A stretch of DNA of 64,000 nt. Origin: Bacteroidales bacterium. Its GTDB lineage: Bacteria; Bacteroidota; Bacteroidia; Bacteroidales; Bacteroidaceae. The position numbers were made by a program, and so were the translations under genes. The notes under the pieces were generated by a model. That model was not told the DNA's origin. It searched no databases and saw only the letters and a program-made list of their open reading frames with translations. Shown in pieces: positions 34,863 through 44,128 of this stretch. The stretch covers positions 34,690-98,689 of the forward strand of contig SUXN01000003.1 in NCBI GenBank assembly GCA_015060965.1, given 5' to 3'. Each line of letters starts with the position of its first letter. The stretch's first letter is position 1.

Positions 34863-35339
34863 ATGAAAAAGATAAAGAATCCTTGGATAGACCTTACCGA
34901 CAAGGGCTACAACTGTTTTGCATGCGCACCGTCAAACCCATACGGACTGAAGATGGAGTTCCACGAGGACGGCGATGACATAGTATCGATATGGACACCA
35001 GGACACAACTATCAGGGCTGGATGGACACCCTGCACGGCGGTATCCAGGCAACATTGATGGACGAGATCGGCGGTTGGATTATCGCCCGCAAGTTCCAGA
35101 CATCGGGCATGACCACGAACCTCAACATCAAGTACAGGAAGCCCATACCTACAGGCGAGAACGTGAAGATTGAGATACGCGGACGTGTAAAGGAGTTAAA
35201 GCGCGTGTTCGTGTTCATTGAAGCCGAGATAAGGTACAACGGCGAGGTATGCTCAAGCGCTGAGATGACCTACTACACATTCCCAAAGGATGTTGCCGAG
35301 AAGGACTTCATGTTCTATGGCTGCGAGCTTGAGGAATAA
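34863..35339 (+). CDS. PaaI-type hotdog-fold thioesterase
   Basis: 158 aa. The single hotdog domain has YQGWMDTLHGGIQATLMDEIGGW, which contains the HGG motif and the helix acidic residue used by PaaI/YbgC-like acyl-CoA thioesterases, followed by strands TTNLNIKYRKPIPTGENVKIE and VFVFIEAEI. An unusual N-terminus with NCFACAPSNPYGLKM (two cysteines and an N-P-x-G-L motif) is typical of this Bacteroidales subgroup. The substrate is unknown. TAATTTTG at 34836-34843 supplies the -7 box, 20 nt before the ATG. A symmetric terminator separates it from the convergent wecC. Confidence 0.87.
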   Translation: MKKIKNPWIDLTDKGYNCFACAPSNPYGLKMEFHEDGDDIVSIWTPGHNYQGWMDTLHGGIQATLMDEIGGWIIARKFQTSGMTTNLNIKYRKPIPTGENVKIEIRGRVKELKRVFVFIEAEIRYNGEVCSSAEMTYYTFPKDVAEKDFMFYGCELEE

Positions 35340-35354
35340 CATCGGAGTAAATAA

Positions 35355-35402
35355 AGACATATAAAATGGCGGCTGAATCCAGCCGCCATTTTATATGTCT
35401 TT
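35355..35402. terminator. Bidirectional terminator between thioesterase and wecC
   Basis: A near-perfect stem of about 22 bp, AAGACATATAAAATGGCGGC on the left and its complement on the right, with a 4-5 nt loop and T/A tracts on both sides. It serves both convergent genes. Confidence 0.92.
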
Positions 35403-35411
35403 ATTTATCAT

Positions 35412-36617
35412 TTATTTCTTGAACACTCCACAGAAATCAAGAACCTCAACGTCTGTACGGTAATTCAGCTCGGCAAACTCGTTGTGGTTCACAAGGAATA
35501 CCACAATGTCGGCATGTTCATAGGCCGTCTTGTAGTTTGTGAGTTTGAAGACATTATGCTCTTCAATATTGGGTTCTACCACCATCACGTTCCCGTTATT
35601 GCTTGACTGCAACACGCGAGAAGCAATGGACTTTGCCGGAGACTCGCGCAGGTCATCGATGTTAGGCTTGAACGCCAGGCCCATAAGGGCAACAACAGGA
35701 ACACGATGATTATTCAGTTCATAATCGACCATAGCACGACGTACCTTCTCGGCGCACCACTTTGCCTTGTAGTTGTTTACCTGACGTGCCTCGGATATTA
35801 TACGTGACTCCGATGGGTATGCCGAAGAGATGAAATAAGGATCAACAGCAATGCAATGACCACCCACACCGCAACCCGGCTGAAGGATATTCACACGTGG
35901 ATGCCTATTTGCAAGTTCAATAAGCTCCCACACATTGATTCCCGCCTTGTCACATATCAATGACAACTCATTGGCAAAGGCAATCTGAACGTCACGCGAT
36001 GCATTCTCGGTAAGCTTGCACATCTCGGCTGTACGGCAGTTTGTAGAATGCAACTGGCCTTTCACAAAATATGAATAGAACTCCTTTGCCTTTTCGGTTG
36101 AAGCCTCATCAATACCGCCTATCACACGGTCATTGTTTACAAGTTCGTAAATGATATTGCCCGGCAGGACACGCTCTGGGCAGTAAGCGATATGTATTTT
36201 ACCTTTAAGTTCAGGACGGCTCTCAAATATAAGCTCGGCCATCTTCTCTGTTGTGCCGACAGGCGATGTGGACTCTATGACGAAGAGATCACCTTCCTTG
36301 AGCAACGGAAGCACCATCTTGGTTGCAGCCTCCACAAAAGAGATATCGGGTTTATGGTTTCCCTTGAACGGGGTCGGTACGACGATAAAATATGCATCAG
36401 CTTCCTGAGGACGGGCATAAGCCTTGAATTTTCCCGAAGCAATAACCTCCTTGAGAAGTTCCTCCAAGCCTTCTTCAACAATATGTAGTTTTCCTGAATT
36501 TGTTGTATCAACGACCTCCTGGTTTACATCGACACCAACCACCTCTATGCCATATTTTGCAGCAATTATAGCAGTGGGAAGGCCGATATAACCCAATCCC
36601 ATAAAACACGCCTTCAT
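35412..36617 (-). CDS. wecC: UDP-N-acetyl-D-mannosamine dehydrogenase
   Basis: 401 aa NAD-dependent enzyme that oxidises UDP-ManNAc to UDP-ManNAcA for surface polysaccharides. N-terminal Rossmann motif GLGYIGLPTA at 7-16; central helix with AYCPERVLPGN; catalytic cysteine in QPGCGVGGHCIAVDPYF near 250-262 (the second Cys in GGHC is the nucleophile); C-terminal UDP-binding domain with ALMGLAFKPNIDDLRESPA. It is the last gene of the polysaccharide locus and has its own promoter at 36662-36692. The epimerase WecB is not in the window. The NDP-sugar dehydrogenase family includes UDP-Glc enzymes, but the FKPNIDDLRESPA and ER/PG motifs favour the ManNAc type. Confidence 0.88.
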   Translation of the reverse strand: MKACFMGLGYIGLPTAIIAAKYGIEVVGVDVNQEVVDTTNSGKLHIVEEGLEELLKEVIASGKFKAYARPQEADAYFIVVPTPFKGNHKPDISFVEAATKMVLPLLKEGDLFVIESTSPVGTTEKMAELIFESRPELKGKIHIAYCPERVLPGNIIYELVNNDRVIGGIDEASTEKAKEFYSYFVKGQLHSTNCRTAEMCKLTENASRDVQIAFANELSLICDKAGINVWELIELANRHPRVNILQPGCGVGGHCIAVDPYFISSAYPSESRIISEARQVNNYKAKWCAEKVRRAMVDYELNNHRVPVVALMGLAFKPNIDDLRESPAKSIASRVLQSSNNGNVMVVEPNIEEHNVFKLTNYKTAYEHADIVVFLVNHNEFAELNYRTDVEVLDFCGVFKK

Positions 36618-36661
36618 ATATGATTTTTCAGTTTTTTGTCCAAATTATTCTATAAAACGCA

Positions 36662-36692
36662 CAAAGTTATAAAATAAACTACAAGTAACAAA
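36662..36692 (-). promoter_or_regulatory. Promoter of wecC
   Basis: On the minus strand TTG-type -33 box at 36691-36689, 19-nt spacer, TAACTTTG at 36669-36662 (exact -7 match). Confidence 0.7.
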
Positions 36693-36796
36693 AATATCAA
36701 CATTAAAATTAGGAGGCGTTTAATAATCTTTATAAAAGGAATGTTAAAGGAAATTGCAGCCGGAAGACATCCTACACAATCGGATATCATATTACA

Positions 36797-37984
36797 TCAT
36801 TCGCCCAGGAACTTACAGAAAGATTCCATCTGCTTTGCAAACGAATATTCGCCCACTGCAGCTTTCAGACAATTGTCGGCATACTTTGAATACTCCTCAG
36901 CCGGCATATCAACAAATACTTTGATATTCTTTTCGAGTGAAACATAATCGCCGTGCTTTGACACAAGTCCGAAGCCATTCTCGGTTACAATACGCGCACC
37001 CTCGCCGCCACCGCTGAAAAGCACCGGTATACCGGCTGGAAGCAGGTCATATATTTTTGAGGGGACAGCTCCGTATATATGGGTTGCAAGCGGAATTATC
37101 GAGAGGTCATATTGCTGCAACTCCTCGTTCATCTGCTGCTTTGACACGTAGCCGTGATACCAGATATTCTTGTCACCGCCACTAATGTATTTGAGGATTT
37201 CATCAATCTGGTTACCGCCACCATAAAGGTGCATCTCTACACCCAAAGCAACAAAATCTATTGACTTCAAAAGAGAAAGCATATCCTGTGCTACGCCGAA
37301 AAGACCTGCATATACAATCTTTATCTTGTCATTGCGTTTCTTGAATTCTACGGGAGCCGCAGTCTGCGGTTGCAGGTTCAGATACAGAAATTTACGTTTA
37401 TCAGGGAACATCCCGTCTATGTGCTCAAGGATTTCCCTGGACTGTCCCATGATGGATGTCGAGTTCCTGTAGATGAAACGCTCCAGAGATGAAAGGATTC
37501 TGAAAGTGAGACTACCCTCACGCACAAAGCCCAACTCCACTGCCGAACCCGGCCATAGGTCAGAGACATTCAGCACCACATTCTTACCGAACAATTTGGA
37601 GAACAGCATAACCGCTGATGCTGACACCATTATCGGCGGAGACTGAACGATGATGCGGTCGTAGCTCTTTATGAGCTTACGCTTGAAAGCGAAGCTCCAC
37701 ATGGTAACCGCATAAGAGGTCATAGCCAGCACACGCTTGAAGGGGTTCTTGGACACCGTTGCATATGTCCAATAGCGGTACACGTTTATACCGTCGATTG
37801 TCTCTTTCATGGAGAAGCGTCCGCGATAACCGTCGAACACCTTACCTTTGGGATAATTGGGCAGACAGGTAAGCACATCAACATCCGCACCCGAGGCCTT
37901 GAGGCCCTTGGCGAGGTTTGTGATGCGGCTGGGAGCTGCGCCCAGTTCCGGCTCATAATAGAATGAAACAATCAGTACTTTCAT
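36797..37984 (-). CDS. Glycosyltransferase family 4, WbuB-like
   Basis: 395 aa from the ATG at 37984; a ten-residue longer frame is less likely. GT-B fold: N-terminal VSFYYEPELGAAPSRITNLAKGL with a TCLPNYPKGK segment typical of WbuB-like FucNAc/sugar transferases, then LNVSDLWPGSAVELG. The C-terminal nucleotide-sugar domain has IKIVYAGLFGVAQDM, HGYVSKQQMNEEL and IYGAVPSKIYDLLPAGIPVLFSGGGEG with the usual acidic E region. It transfers a sugar during repeat-unit synthesis on the cytoplasmic face. TAATTTTG at 38053-38046 on the minus strand is a candidate -7 box, so it is probably a separate unit from the upstream gene. Confidence 0.85.
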   Translation of the reverse strand: MKVLIVSFYYEPELGAAPSRITNLAKGLKASGADVDVLTCLPNYPKGKVFDGYRGRFSMKETIDGINVYRYWTYATVSKNPFKRVLAMTSYAVTMWSFAFKRKLIKSYDRIIVQSPPIMVSASAVMLFSKLFGKNVVLNVSDLWPGSAVELGFVREGSLTFRILSSLERFIYRNSTSIMGQSREILEHIDGMFPDKRKFLYLNLQPQTAAPVEFKKRNDKIKIVYAGLFGVAQDMLSLLKSIDFVALGVEMHLYGGGNQIDEILKYISGGDKNIWYHGYVSKQQMNEELQQYDLSIIPLATHIYGAVPSKIYDLLPAGIPVLFSGGGEGARIVTENGFGLVSKHGDYVSLEKNIKVFVDMPAEEYSKYADNCLKAAVGEYSFAKQMESFCKFLGE

Positions 37985-38172
37985 TAAAAAACAAAAATAA
38001 CGACATCCACACACCCTATGACGGAGCGTCTGCCTTAAATTTCTGCAAAATTAATATTTTTTGGGGAGAATGCACGCAATAAAGGAAATAAAGAGCAAAT
38101 CTGCTGACAATCAAAGAGCGGAACCCTTGCAAACGCAACACCCTTTACACCCGAACCGCCCAGACAATCATA

Positions 38173-38198
38173 AAAAGGTGCGCATTTCTGCGCACCTT
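38173..38198 (-). terminator. Terminator of the fused oxidoreductase gene
   Basis: Stem AAAGGTGCGCA / TGCGCACCTTT with a short loop; on the minus strand it continues into TTTTTATG. It lies just after the stop at 38205. Confidence 0.85.
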
Positions 38199-38204
38199 TC
38201 AGCA

Positions 38205-40322
38205 TTATAATTCCACCCAACAGCCATTCTTCAGAGACTCAATGGCTGCAAATGACGCTTTTGTGGTATTGACAATACTTTCTACCGGTATAAGAGGAGC
38301 ACCGCCGACCAACATGCGCTCATTCAATAAGGCAAACTCGTCCTTATGCCCCTTGTTCATTGTCCCGGACTTCTTAGAAAAGCCTTTCACACCAAAGGCC
38401 TGGAGTTTTCTCCAATTATCAATGACAAACACACGCTCTTGGCTGTAGACCTCTATGCGTTCCTTCGCATACGACTTCGAGCCATTTGCAAAATAGTTGA
38501 TTACAGCATTTGTTCCATTCTCATATTTAAGCAGAATCGTTGCATTATCTGTATTCTCCTCAGGGTTTACACCCATGGCATTCATACACACAGAAACAAC
38601 CTTGCAACCTGCAATATATGAGCACAAATCAATAAAATGACAAGCCTCGCCGATTATGCGGCCACCGCCTATCTCAAGATCATGGACCCACATATCAGCA
38701 GGAATAAAACCAGCATTCATTGTCGCCACGATATTCTTTGGGCCATCACCCACCAACTGTTTCAGTTTGGTGGCAAAAGGAGAAAAACGTCTGTTGAAAC
38801 CGACTGTAAGAGTAACCCCTTCGGGAGCAGCATCACAAGCAGACTTAATTTCCTCAAGTTCCTCGCTGTTAAGACACAAAGGCTTCTCTACAAAGACACT
38901 CTTCCCGGCCTTCAAAGTCTCCAACACCATTCTCGCATGCAGATTGTGCCGTGTTGTCACAATTACCATATCCACCTCCGGGTCCTTGAGAATCTCGTGA
39001 TAGTCCGACGTCGCGCATTCCGCCCCGACCTTCTTGGCCAGCATCTTTGCATTCAATCCACCGGCGCTTGCTATATATTTTATTCTCGCTTTCGCATTTT
39101 TCAATGCAGGAATAACCGTACTTGATGTAAAATTACCGGCGCCGATAATACCTATTTTACCTTTGCCCGGCTTGAAATCATTTCCTTCAATCGCCACAAC
39201 GCGTTCAATGGCACTCTCTTCGGAGAACTTTATTATGGATGCAATAGACCCATGTTTACGCATATCACCGTAGATGTCCATATAATCGCACAGTTCAACC
39301 TCCTCAGTTATTAAAGACCTGACATCAAGCCCACCTGATGAAATTGCCTGTAGAATCGTTTCAAAATTACGTTTCTCAGTCCAACGCACATACGGCAACG
39401 GATAATCATGTCCTTTATTCTCATAATCCTCATCATAACGTCCTGCTCCATACGAGCACGAAACCTGGAAAGTCAATTCCTTCTTATAGAAATCATCACG
39501 ACGCAGATTCAATCCGACAACACCCACGAGAATTATCCTTCCACGCTTACGGCACATCTCACAAGCCTGATGCATAACCTCATCACTCTTGGCCGAAGCG
39601 GTAATGATTACTCCATCGGCACCTACGCTGTTTGTAATATCCTCAACAAACTTCACAGGATTGTCCCCCTTGCCGGGATTAATCGCCAGCACACCCTTGG
39701 ACTTAGCCACGTCGACCTTCTCCTGGTCAAAATCAATGCCGATGACCCTGCATCCATTGGCTATCAACAATTGGGAAACGACCAGTCCTATCAGTCCTAA
39801 TCCGGTAACGACAACCGTCTCACCGAGCTCAGGCTTGAACAATCGTATGCCCTCCAATCCGATAGAACCGATAACAGTGAATGCTGCCTCCTCGTCCGAG
39901 ACATTGTCTGGGACCTTCGCCACAAGATTCTTTGGCACACACACGAACTCCGCATGGTTACCATTAGACGCGACCCTGTCACCTACCACGAATTCCGTCA
40001 CACCCTTTCCAACCGCCACTACACGTCCCACGTTGCAATACCCCAAAGGCAACGGTTGTCCCAGTTTATTAAAGACAGCCTCGAGAGTCGGCATAACCCC
40101 ATCGGTCTTGAGCTTATCCAGCACCTGCTTTACCTTGTCGGGCTGCTGCCGGGCCTTGTCTATCAGGTTTGCCTTACCGAATTCGACCAACATACGTTCT
40201 GTTCCAAGAGAAACAAGGGTTCGGGTTGTCTTAATCAAGACACAGCCTGCTTTAACATTCGGTACCGGAACTTCTTCAAGAATTGTCTTGCCGGACTTCA
40301 AGTCCTGTATTATCTGTTTCAT
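38205..40322 (-). CDS. Two-domain oxidoreductase: zinc-type alcohol dehydrogenase fused to Gfo/Idh/MocA
   Basis: 705 aa. Residues 1-350 form a medium-chain dehydrogenase: GCVLIKTTRTLVSLGTE, GYCNVGRVVAVG, then a Rossmann motif in VVTGLGLIGLVVSQLL; the structural-zinc cysteines are largely absent. Residues about 380-705 form a Gfo/Idh/MocA domain: GIIGAGNFTSSTVIPAL, EKPLCLNSEEL and GGGRIIGEACHFIDLCSYIAG. This fusion recurs in polysaccharide gene clusters, often beside heparinase-like proteins, where it is thought to modify a sugar; the substrate is unknown. It has its own promoter (40350-40380) and terminator. Confidence 0.88.
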   Translation of the reverse strand: MKQIIQDLKSGKTILEEVPVPNVKAGCVLIKTTRTLVSLGTERMLVEFGKANLIDKARQQPDKVKQVLDKLKTDGVMPTLEAVFNKLGQPLPLGYCNVGRVVAVGKGVTEFVVGDRVASNGNHAEFVCVPKNLVAKVPDNVSDEEAAFTVIGSIGLEGIRLFKPELGETVVVTGLGLIGLVVSQLLIANGCRVIGIDFDQEKVDVAKSKGVLAINPGKGDNPVKFVEDITNSVGADGVIITASAKSDEVMHQACEMCRKRGRIILVGVVGLNLRRDDFYKKELTFQVSCSYGAGRYDEDYENKGHDYPLPYVRWTEKRNFETILQAISSGGLDVRSLITEEVELCDYMDIYGDMRKHGSIASIIKFSEESAIERVVAIEGNDFKPGKGKIGIIGAGNFTSSTVIPALKNAKARIKYIASAGGLNAKMLAKKVGAECATSDYHEILKDPEVDMVIVTTRHNLHARMVLETLKAGKSVFVEKPLCLNSEELEEIKSACDAAPEGVTLTVGFNRRFSPFATKLKQLVGDGPKNIVATMNAGFIPADMWVHDLEIGGGRIIGEACHFIDLCSYIAGCKVVSVCMNAMGVNPEENTDNATILLKYENGTNAVINYFANGSKSYAKERIEVYSQERVFVIDNWRKLQAFGVKGFSKKSGTMNKGHKDEFALLNERMLVGGAPLIPVESIVNTTKASFAAIESLKNGCWVEL

Positions 40323-40349
40323 TGTAATATCTGTTTAGAAAGTGTTATA

Positions 40350-40380
40350 CAAACTTACGAATAAATATTCTGTTGGCAAA
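40350..40380 (-). promoter_or_regulatory. Promoter of the fused oxidoreductase gene
   Basis: On the minus strand TTTG (40380-40377), 19-nt spacer, TAAGTTTG (40357-40350), both boxes matching the Bacteroidetes consensus. Confidence 0.75.
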
Positions 40381-40453
40381 GCATATATATTTATTTATCA
40401 TTTATCGGACATTTTTTGGATAGAATCAATGTGTATATGCTTTAAGGACAGAA

Positions 40454-41569
40454 TCAGTTCACTGATTTTTTCCATACACATACCAGATTTTTCCACACAG
40501 AAGGAACCGAGTACGATGAATTTACTTTATCTACGGCATTTTCAGACAACATCCTTTTGGTGTCCTCATCATCCATAAGCGTGGAAATTGCATTGCGCAA
40601 TGCTTCAGCATCATTTACAGGCACAAGGACACCGGCCTTGGAAGCACTATCGCTATCAAGAATCTCCGGGATTGCCCCTACACCGGTTGCTATTATCGGT
40701 GCCCCGCAAGCCATTGCTTCTATTATGACATTCGGGAAGCCCTCGGTATAAGAAGGAAGAACAAACAGGTCACACGACAGCATCTCATGCAACACCTCTT
40801 CGTGGGTTTTCTCTCCAAGCAGATGCAGCCATTTGCCGGAATCAGCCGGAGCAATACGTATCAGTTCTTCCTTTACACGTTCCTCAACACGACCGACAAT
40901 ACGCAGTTCCACATCCTTTATTCCGGCACAGGCACTGACAAGTTCAAAAACGCCCTTGCTCGGAAGCACATGCCCGACAAACAGCACGCGACGCGAGACC
41001 CGTTCCACACCGGCCCCTATTGAAGCAATCTCGTCCATGAGTTCATGGCCCATCGGGTTAGCCACCTTGTGGACATTGTCGAATCCATACGAAAGCAATA
41101 CCTTGCGCGACTCGTCATCAAGCACTATCACAGCGCTGGCGTTTGCCACCACCCTTTTAAGGACACGCCACTTCAAGCCACCTTCCTCGGCAAGTTTGGG
41201 GATACGGCCGCAATGGAAATGGATGACACCGGCCACACCTTTATGGCGTGCCATTTTCATGACGATATAATCACGTATTACACTCCACTGCGCACTCGAG
41301 CACAGATGCAACACATCAAAATGTTCATTCTTTATACGACGGTATGTCTTTCCTATAAGACCTAAATAATCTTTGGCTCCATTATACATACGGACAAAGG
41401 AATTCAAGTTGTCATGAACATAAATAGAACGGTCAAAAGGCATCACTTCTATATCGACATCACCCTTATACGTTTCATAATATCCCATTATATTCTTTGC
41501 CCATTTTACAATTCCGCCCCCGTTGTCTTTAAACTTCGGGATATATGGAGAACACAATAATATCTTCAT
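40454..41569 (-). CDS. Glycosyltransferase family 4
   Basis: 371 aa from the ATG at 41569; this start leaves a 4-nt gap to the upstream gene, whereas the longer frame would overlap it. GT-B fold with N-terminal KILLCSPYIPKFKDNGGGIVKWA, mid segment VIHFHCGRIPKLAEEGG, then RRVLFVGHVLPSKGVFELV, HLLGEKTHEEVLHEMLSCDLFVLPSYTEGFPNVIIEAMACGAPIIAT, which includes the E-x7-E nucleotide-sugar motif. It builds the repeat unit on the inner leaflet. It is the last gene of the run that begins at the sugar transferase near 52.9 kb. Confidence 0.9.
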   Translation of the reverse strand: MKILLCSPYIPKFKDNGGGIVKWAKNIMGYYETYKGDVDIEVMPFDRSIYVHDNLNSFVRMYNGAKDYLGLIGKTYRRIKNEHFDVLHLCSSAQWSVIRDYIVMKMARHKGVAGVIHFHCGRIPKLAEEGGLKWRVLKRVVANASAVIVLDDESRKVLLSYGFDNVHKVANPMGHELMDEIASIGAGVERVSRRVLFVGHVLPSKGVFELVSACAGIKDVELRIVGRVEERVKEELIRIAPADSGKWLHLLGEKTHEEVLHEMLSCDLFVLPSYTEGFPNVIIEAMACGAPIIATGVGAIPEILDSDSASKAGVLVPVNDAEALRNAISTLMDDEDTKRMLSENAVDKVNSSYSVPSVWKNLVCVWKKSVN

Positions 41570-41573
41570 AACA

Positions 41574-43166
41574 TCAATCTTGATTAACAACAATTGTAAT
41601 TGACAATTTCTCTTTGAACAGAACCGATATGCGGTTCGTCTTTCTCAATATATTATATGAAAAGGCAACATCCACCTGTTCCACAGACAAAGACACACAA
41701 CCGTTCAAGCATATATCCCCCAAAGAAGTCCTTATTCTGGAAGGGTCCATTGAAATGATGTCGACCTGTGGTGAAAGCAACAACGTGGATATAGCCTCCA
41801 GATTTCCCTTATTACCATGCACTTCATCAACAATCTCAAAATCCTCTTCACGGCCAATGAATTTGCGGTAAACCTCAACAGACAACGGACTGTAGCCATT
41901 GTGTTTTGCATATATCGAACATCGGTCTTCACTCACTATCTTCACCGCCGCACGCCGGGCACAACGGAATGCCCCCCACACATGGCTGCTGTCGGCACCA
42001 TCTACCGTAACCGTGTTGTGGGCACGCGTAGAACGTTCATAGCTCCTGCGTTCTCCTGCCGAATATGTAGAGACACCTGTATCGACGATGAACGGTTTGC
42101 CGCTCACATTCATCACAAAAGTGAAAGTATCAGCATGGCTGTGTCCAAGATTATATGAAGGTCCCAATGCCGCAACATCCACAAATGCATCGTAAATGTC
42201 GCCGTTGAACTTGCGGTAACCGCTCGCACCCAAAGGCATTGCGCTCCACTTTATACCGAGTTTCTTTGCATATGTAAAAAGTTCTGCCGGCAACGGAGCA
42301 ATGCCCAATGCAGAGTCATTCAACAACGGGATGTTACCGTCGCTCATCACTGCAGTCTCAAGCCACCCTAACATAGGCGTTGCCTTATCGAGCATCAAAG
42401 ACGATAAAGCCTTATGGCGTTCATCATTGACAATACTGTAGCAATCGAGCAACCGCTCAAGTATTATGCAGTGGTACATTGGGCTAAGCTCAAAATGCGC
42501 GCCGTCGGAGAGTATCTGCTCTTCCAACTGGGAGCTTATAACCTTCTCCGCAAGTCTGAAGAATTTCTTGTCATTAAAATAGTATGCAGCAAACAGCAAG
42601 GAGAAACCGTTCTCAAGATAATGGTTTGCCAGAAGATGCCTTTCTACCCTACCTGCCAGAATAAGATACTGCGAATAAAGGGCCGTATCAATCTTTTGCA
42701 ACTGTTCAGCGGACAGACTCTCATGATGTAGAGAAACAAACTTTATCCAGTTGATTCCACGCAAGGATATCGGATAAGGGTCGTTTGCAACCTTATTTGC
42801 AGGCATTGCTTCAATGAAACGCTCTATCCACGCATAACCCTCCGCTGCACCCATTGAGGGCTGAAGCAGAAAGTCCATGTAGTTCAGGTTGTATCGCCAT
42901 AACTCGCCCTGTCTGTTGCAGTCCCACTCCCCACCGAATATGTCGCACACATTTAGGAACTCAAAGACATTACTGCCTTTATAAGAACGAGGCTTCTCTA
43001 TCCATGGAGCCTTGAACAACAGAGGATGCCCGGGACTGTAACGGGCGTAGCAAGGCCTTATGCCAAAGAGTTTGCGACATACTCCTTTTACCTTATATAT
43101 GGCTCTGAAATAGAACTGCTCGGGTTTAAGGTATCGTACTGTATGATATAATCTGCTGATATCCAC
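41574..43166 (-). CDS. Heparinase II/III family protein
   Basis: 530 aa from a GTG start at 43166. The N-terminal alpha/alpha toroid (about 60-300) has RHLLANHYLENGFSLLFAAY and ELSPMYHCIILERLLD. The C-terminal beta-sandwich has SYNLGHSHADTFTFVMNV, FIVDTGVSTYS and RSTRAHNTVTVDG, the His and Asn positions used by heparinase II/III-like lyases. There is no signal peptide, so it would act in the cytoplasm or be retained, unlike catabolic lyases. Members in biosynthetic loci often occur beside a fused oxidoreductase, as here; the role in synthesis is not established. Confidence 0.85.
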   Translation of the reverse strand: MDISRLYHTVRYLKPEQFYFRAIYKVKGVCRKLFGIRPCYARYSPGHPLLFKAPWIEKPRSYKGSNVFEFLNVCDIFGGEWDCNRQGELWRYNLNYMDFLLQPSMGAAEGYAWIERFIEAMPANKVANDPYPISLRGINWIKFVSLHHESLSAEQLQKIDTALYSQYLILAGRVERHLLANHYLENGFSLLFAAYYFNDKKFFRLAEKVISSQLEEQILSDGAHFELSPMYHCIILERLLDCYSIVNDERHKALSSLMLDKATPMLGWLETAVMSDGNIPLLNDSALGIAPLPAELFTYAKKLGIKWSAMPLGASGYRKFNGDIYDAFVDVAALGPSYNLGHSHADTFTFVMNVSGKPFIVDTGVSTYSAGERRSYERSTRAHNTVTVDGADSSHVWGAFRCARRAAVKIVSEDRCSIYAKHNGYSPLSVEVYRKFIGREEDFEIVDEVHGNKGNLEAISTLLLSPQVDIISMDPSRIRTSLGDICLNGCVSLSVEQVDVAFSYNILRKTNRISVLFKEKLSITIVVNQD

Positions 43167-43174
43167 GGAGTGTT

Positions 43175-44128
43175 TTATTTATCGAAATAATCATTATCAA
43201 TCATCAGGGCACGGAAATCCTCCCTGCTTACCCCATATTTGCTCTCCACCTCTCTTGACAGCCTTGTCATAAGCCCCCATGAAGTCCCAAAAGAATGGTT
43301 TACGCTATAAAAATAGCGGAAGCAGTTGGGCATATACATCATTTTCACAAGCTTGAACTTCCATGGCGACAGATGAAGCCTTAAGGTTATCAGCCTGTTC
43401 AGATAGTACATATAGTATTTGCCCACATTGGCAATTGCCTTCATCTTGTTGCGCGAGCGGCCTACCTTATGGTATATGCAGGATGTGGGCACACATGCCA
43501 TTGCAACACCTTTCTTTTTCATGCGCATTGAGAACTCAAAGTCCTCTTCGCCGAAGAAATAACGGTCGGTGAACAAATTGCCGTCTGTATCCAACAGTTC
43601 GGGATAGAAGAAAAGGGCACAGCCCGATATTGATGTTATCGGGAAATATTCCACACCATCAAGCACATTGGCATCCATGTTTGCATATTTGACCACACGA
43701 CGTCCGGTCTTTATGTCTCCACCGCACTCCCAAATGACATTCTTGTCGTCAAAGTAGTTTATGCGCGGAGTAAGGGCACGGTACTGTGGGTTAGCTGCAG
43801 AGAACGCCACAAGGCGGGTCAGGAAATCAGGCTCCACCTCTGTATCATTGTTCAACAGCATATAGCTGTCGGGCGAGAAACGCGCTGCAAAGCCCAGCGC
43901 CTTGTTGTTGCCCACAGCGAAGCCATAGTTGTTGTCAAGCGGTAGCAAGTAGAAATGCCCCTCATCATCATTTTCCTTTATAAATGTACCGATACGTTGC
44001 AGAGAGTCATCATCCGAAGCATTGTCTGCGATGACTACAATGAAATCCCCTGCGGCCTTCTGCAATGACCTCAAGCAAGCTATGGTGTCGTCGGCACCAT
44101 TCCAATTTACAAGTATTATAGCTGTCAT
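43175..44128 (-). CDS. Glycosyltransferase family 2, rhamnosyltransferase-like
   Basis: 317 aa GT-A enzyme. The opening MTAIILVNWNGADDTIACLRSL is typical of the WbbL-like branch, with IADNASDDDS and YMLLNNDTEVEPDFL carrying the metal-binding DxD-type acidic residues, and FGEEDFEFSMRMKKKG holding the catalytic ED. A basic C-terminal tail may associate with the membrane. Donor and acceptor sugars are unknown. The start overlaps the Wzx stop by 4 nt (ATGA). Confidence 0.9.
   Translation of the reverse strand: MTAIILVNWNGADDTIACLRSLQKAAGDFIVVIADNASDDDSLQRIGTFIKENDDEGHFYLLPLDNNYGFAVGNNKALGFAARFSPDSYMLLNNDTEVEPDFLTRLVAFSAANPQYRALTPRINYFDDKNVIWECGGDIKTGRRVVKYANMDANVLDGVEYFPITSISGCALFFYPELLDTDGNLFTDRYFFGEEDFEFSMRMKKKGVAMACVPTSCIYHKVGRSRNKMKAIANVGKYYMYYLNRLITLRLHLSPWKFKLVKMMYMPNCFRYFYSVNHSFGTSWGLMTRLSREVESKYGVSREDFRALMIDNDYFDK

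Noticed and set aside
36741..36947. 68-aa plus-strand ORF
   Set aside because: It overlaps the 3' end of the GT4 gene in antisense and has no promoter or family signal.
38035..38220. 61-aa minus-strand ORF between the oxidoreductase and GT4 genes
   Set aside because: It crosses the terminator and the -7 box of the downstream gene.
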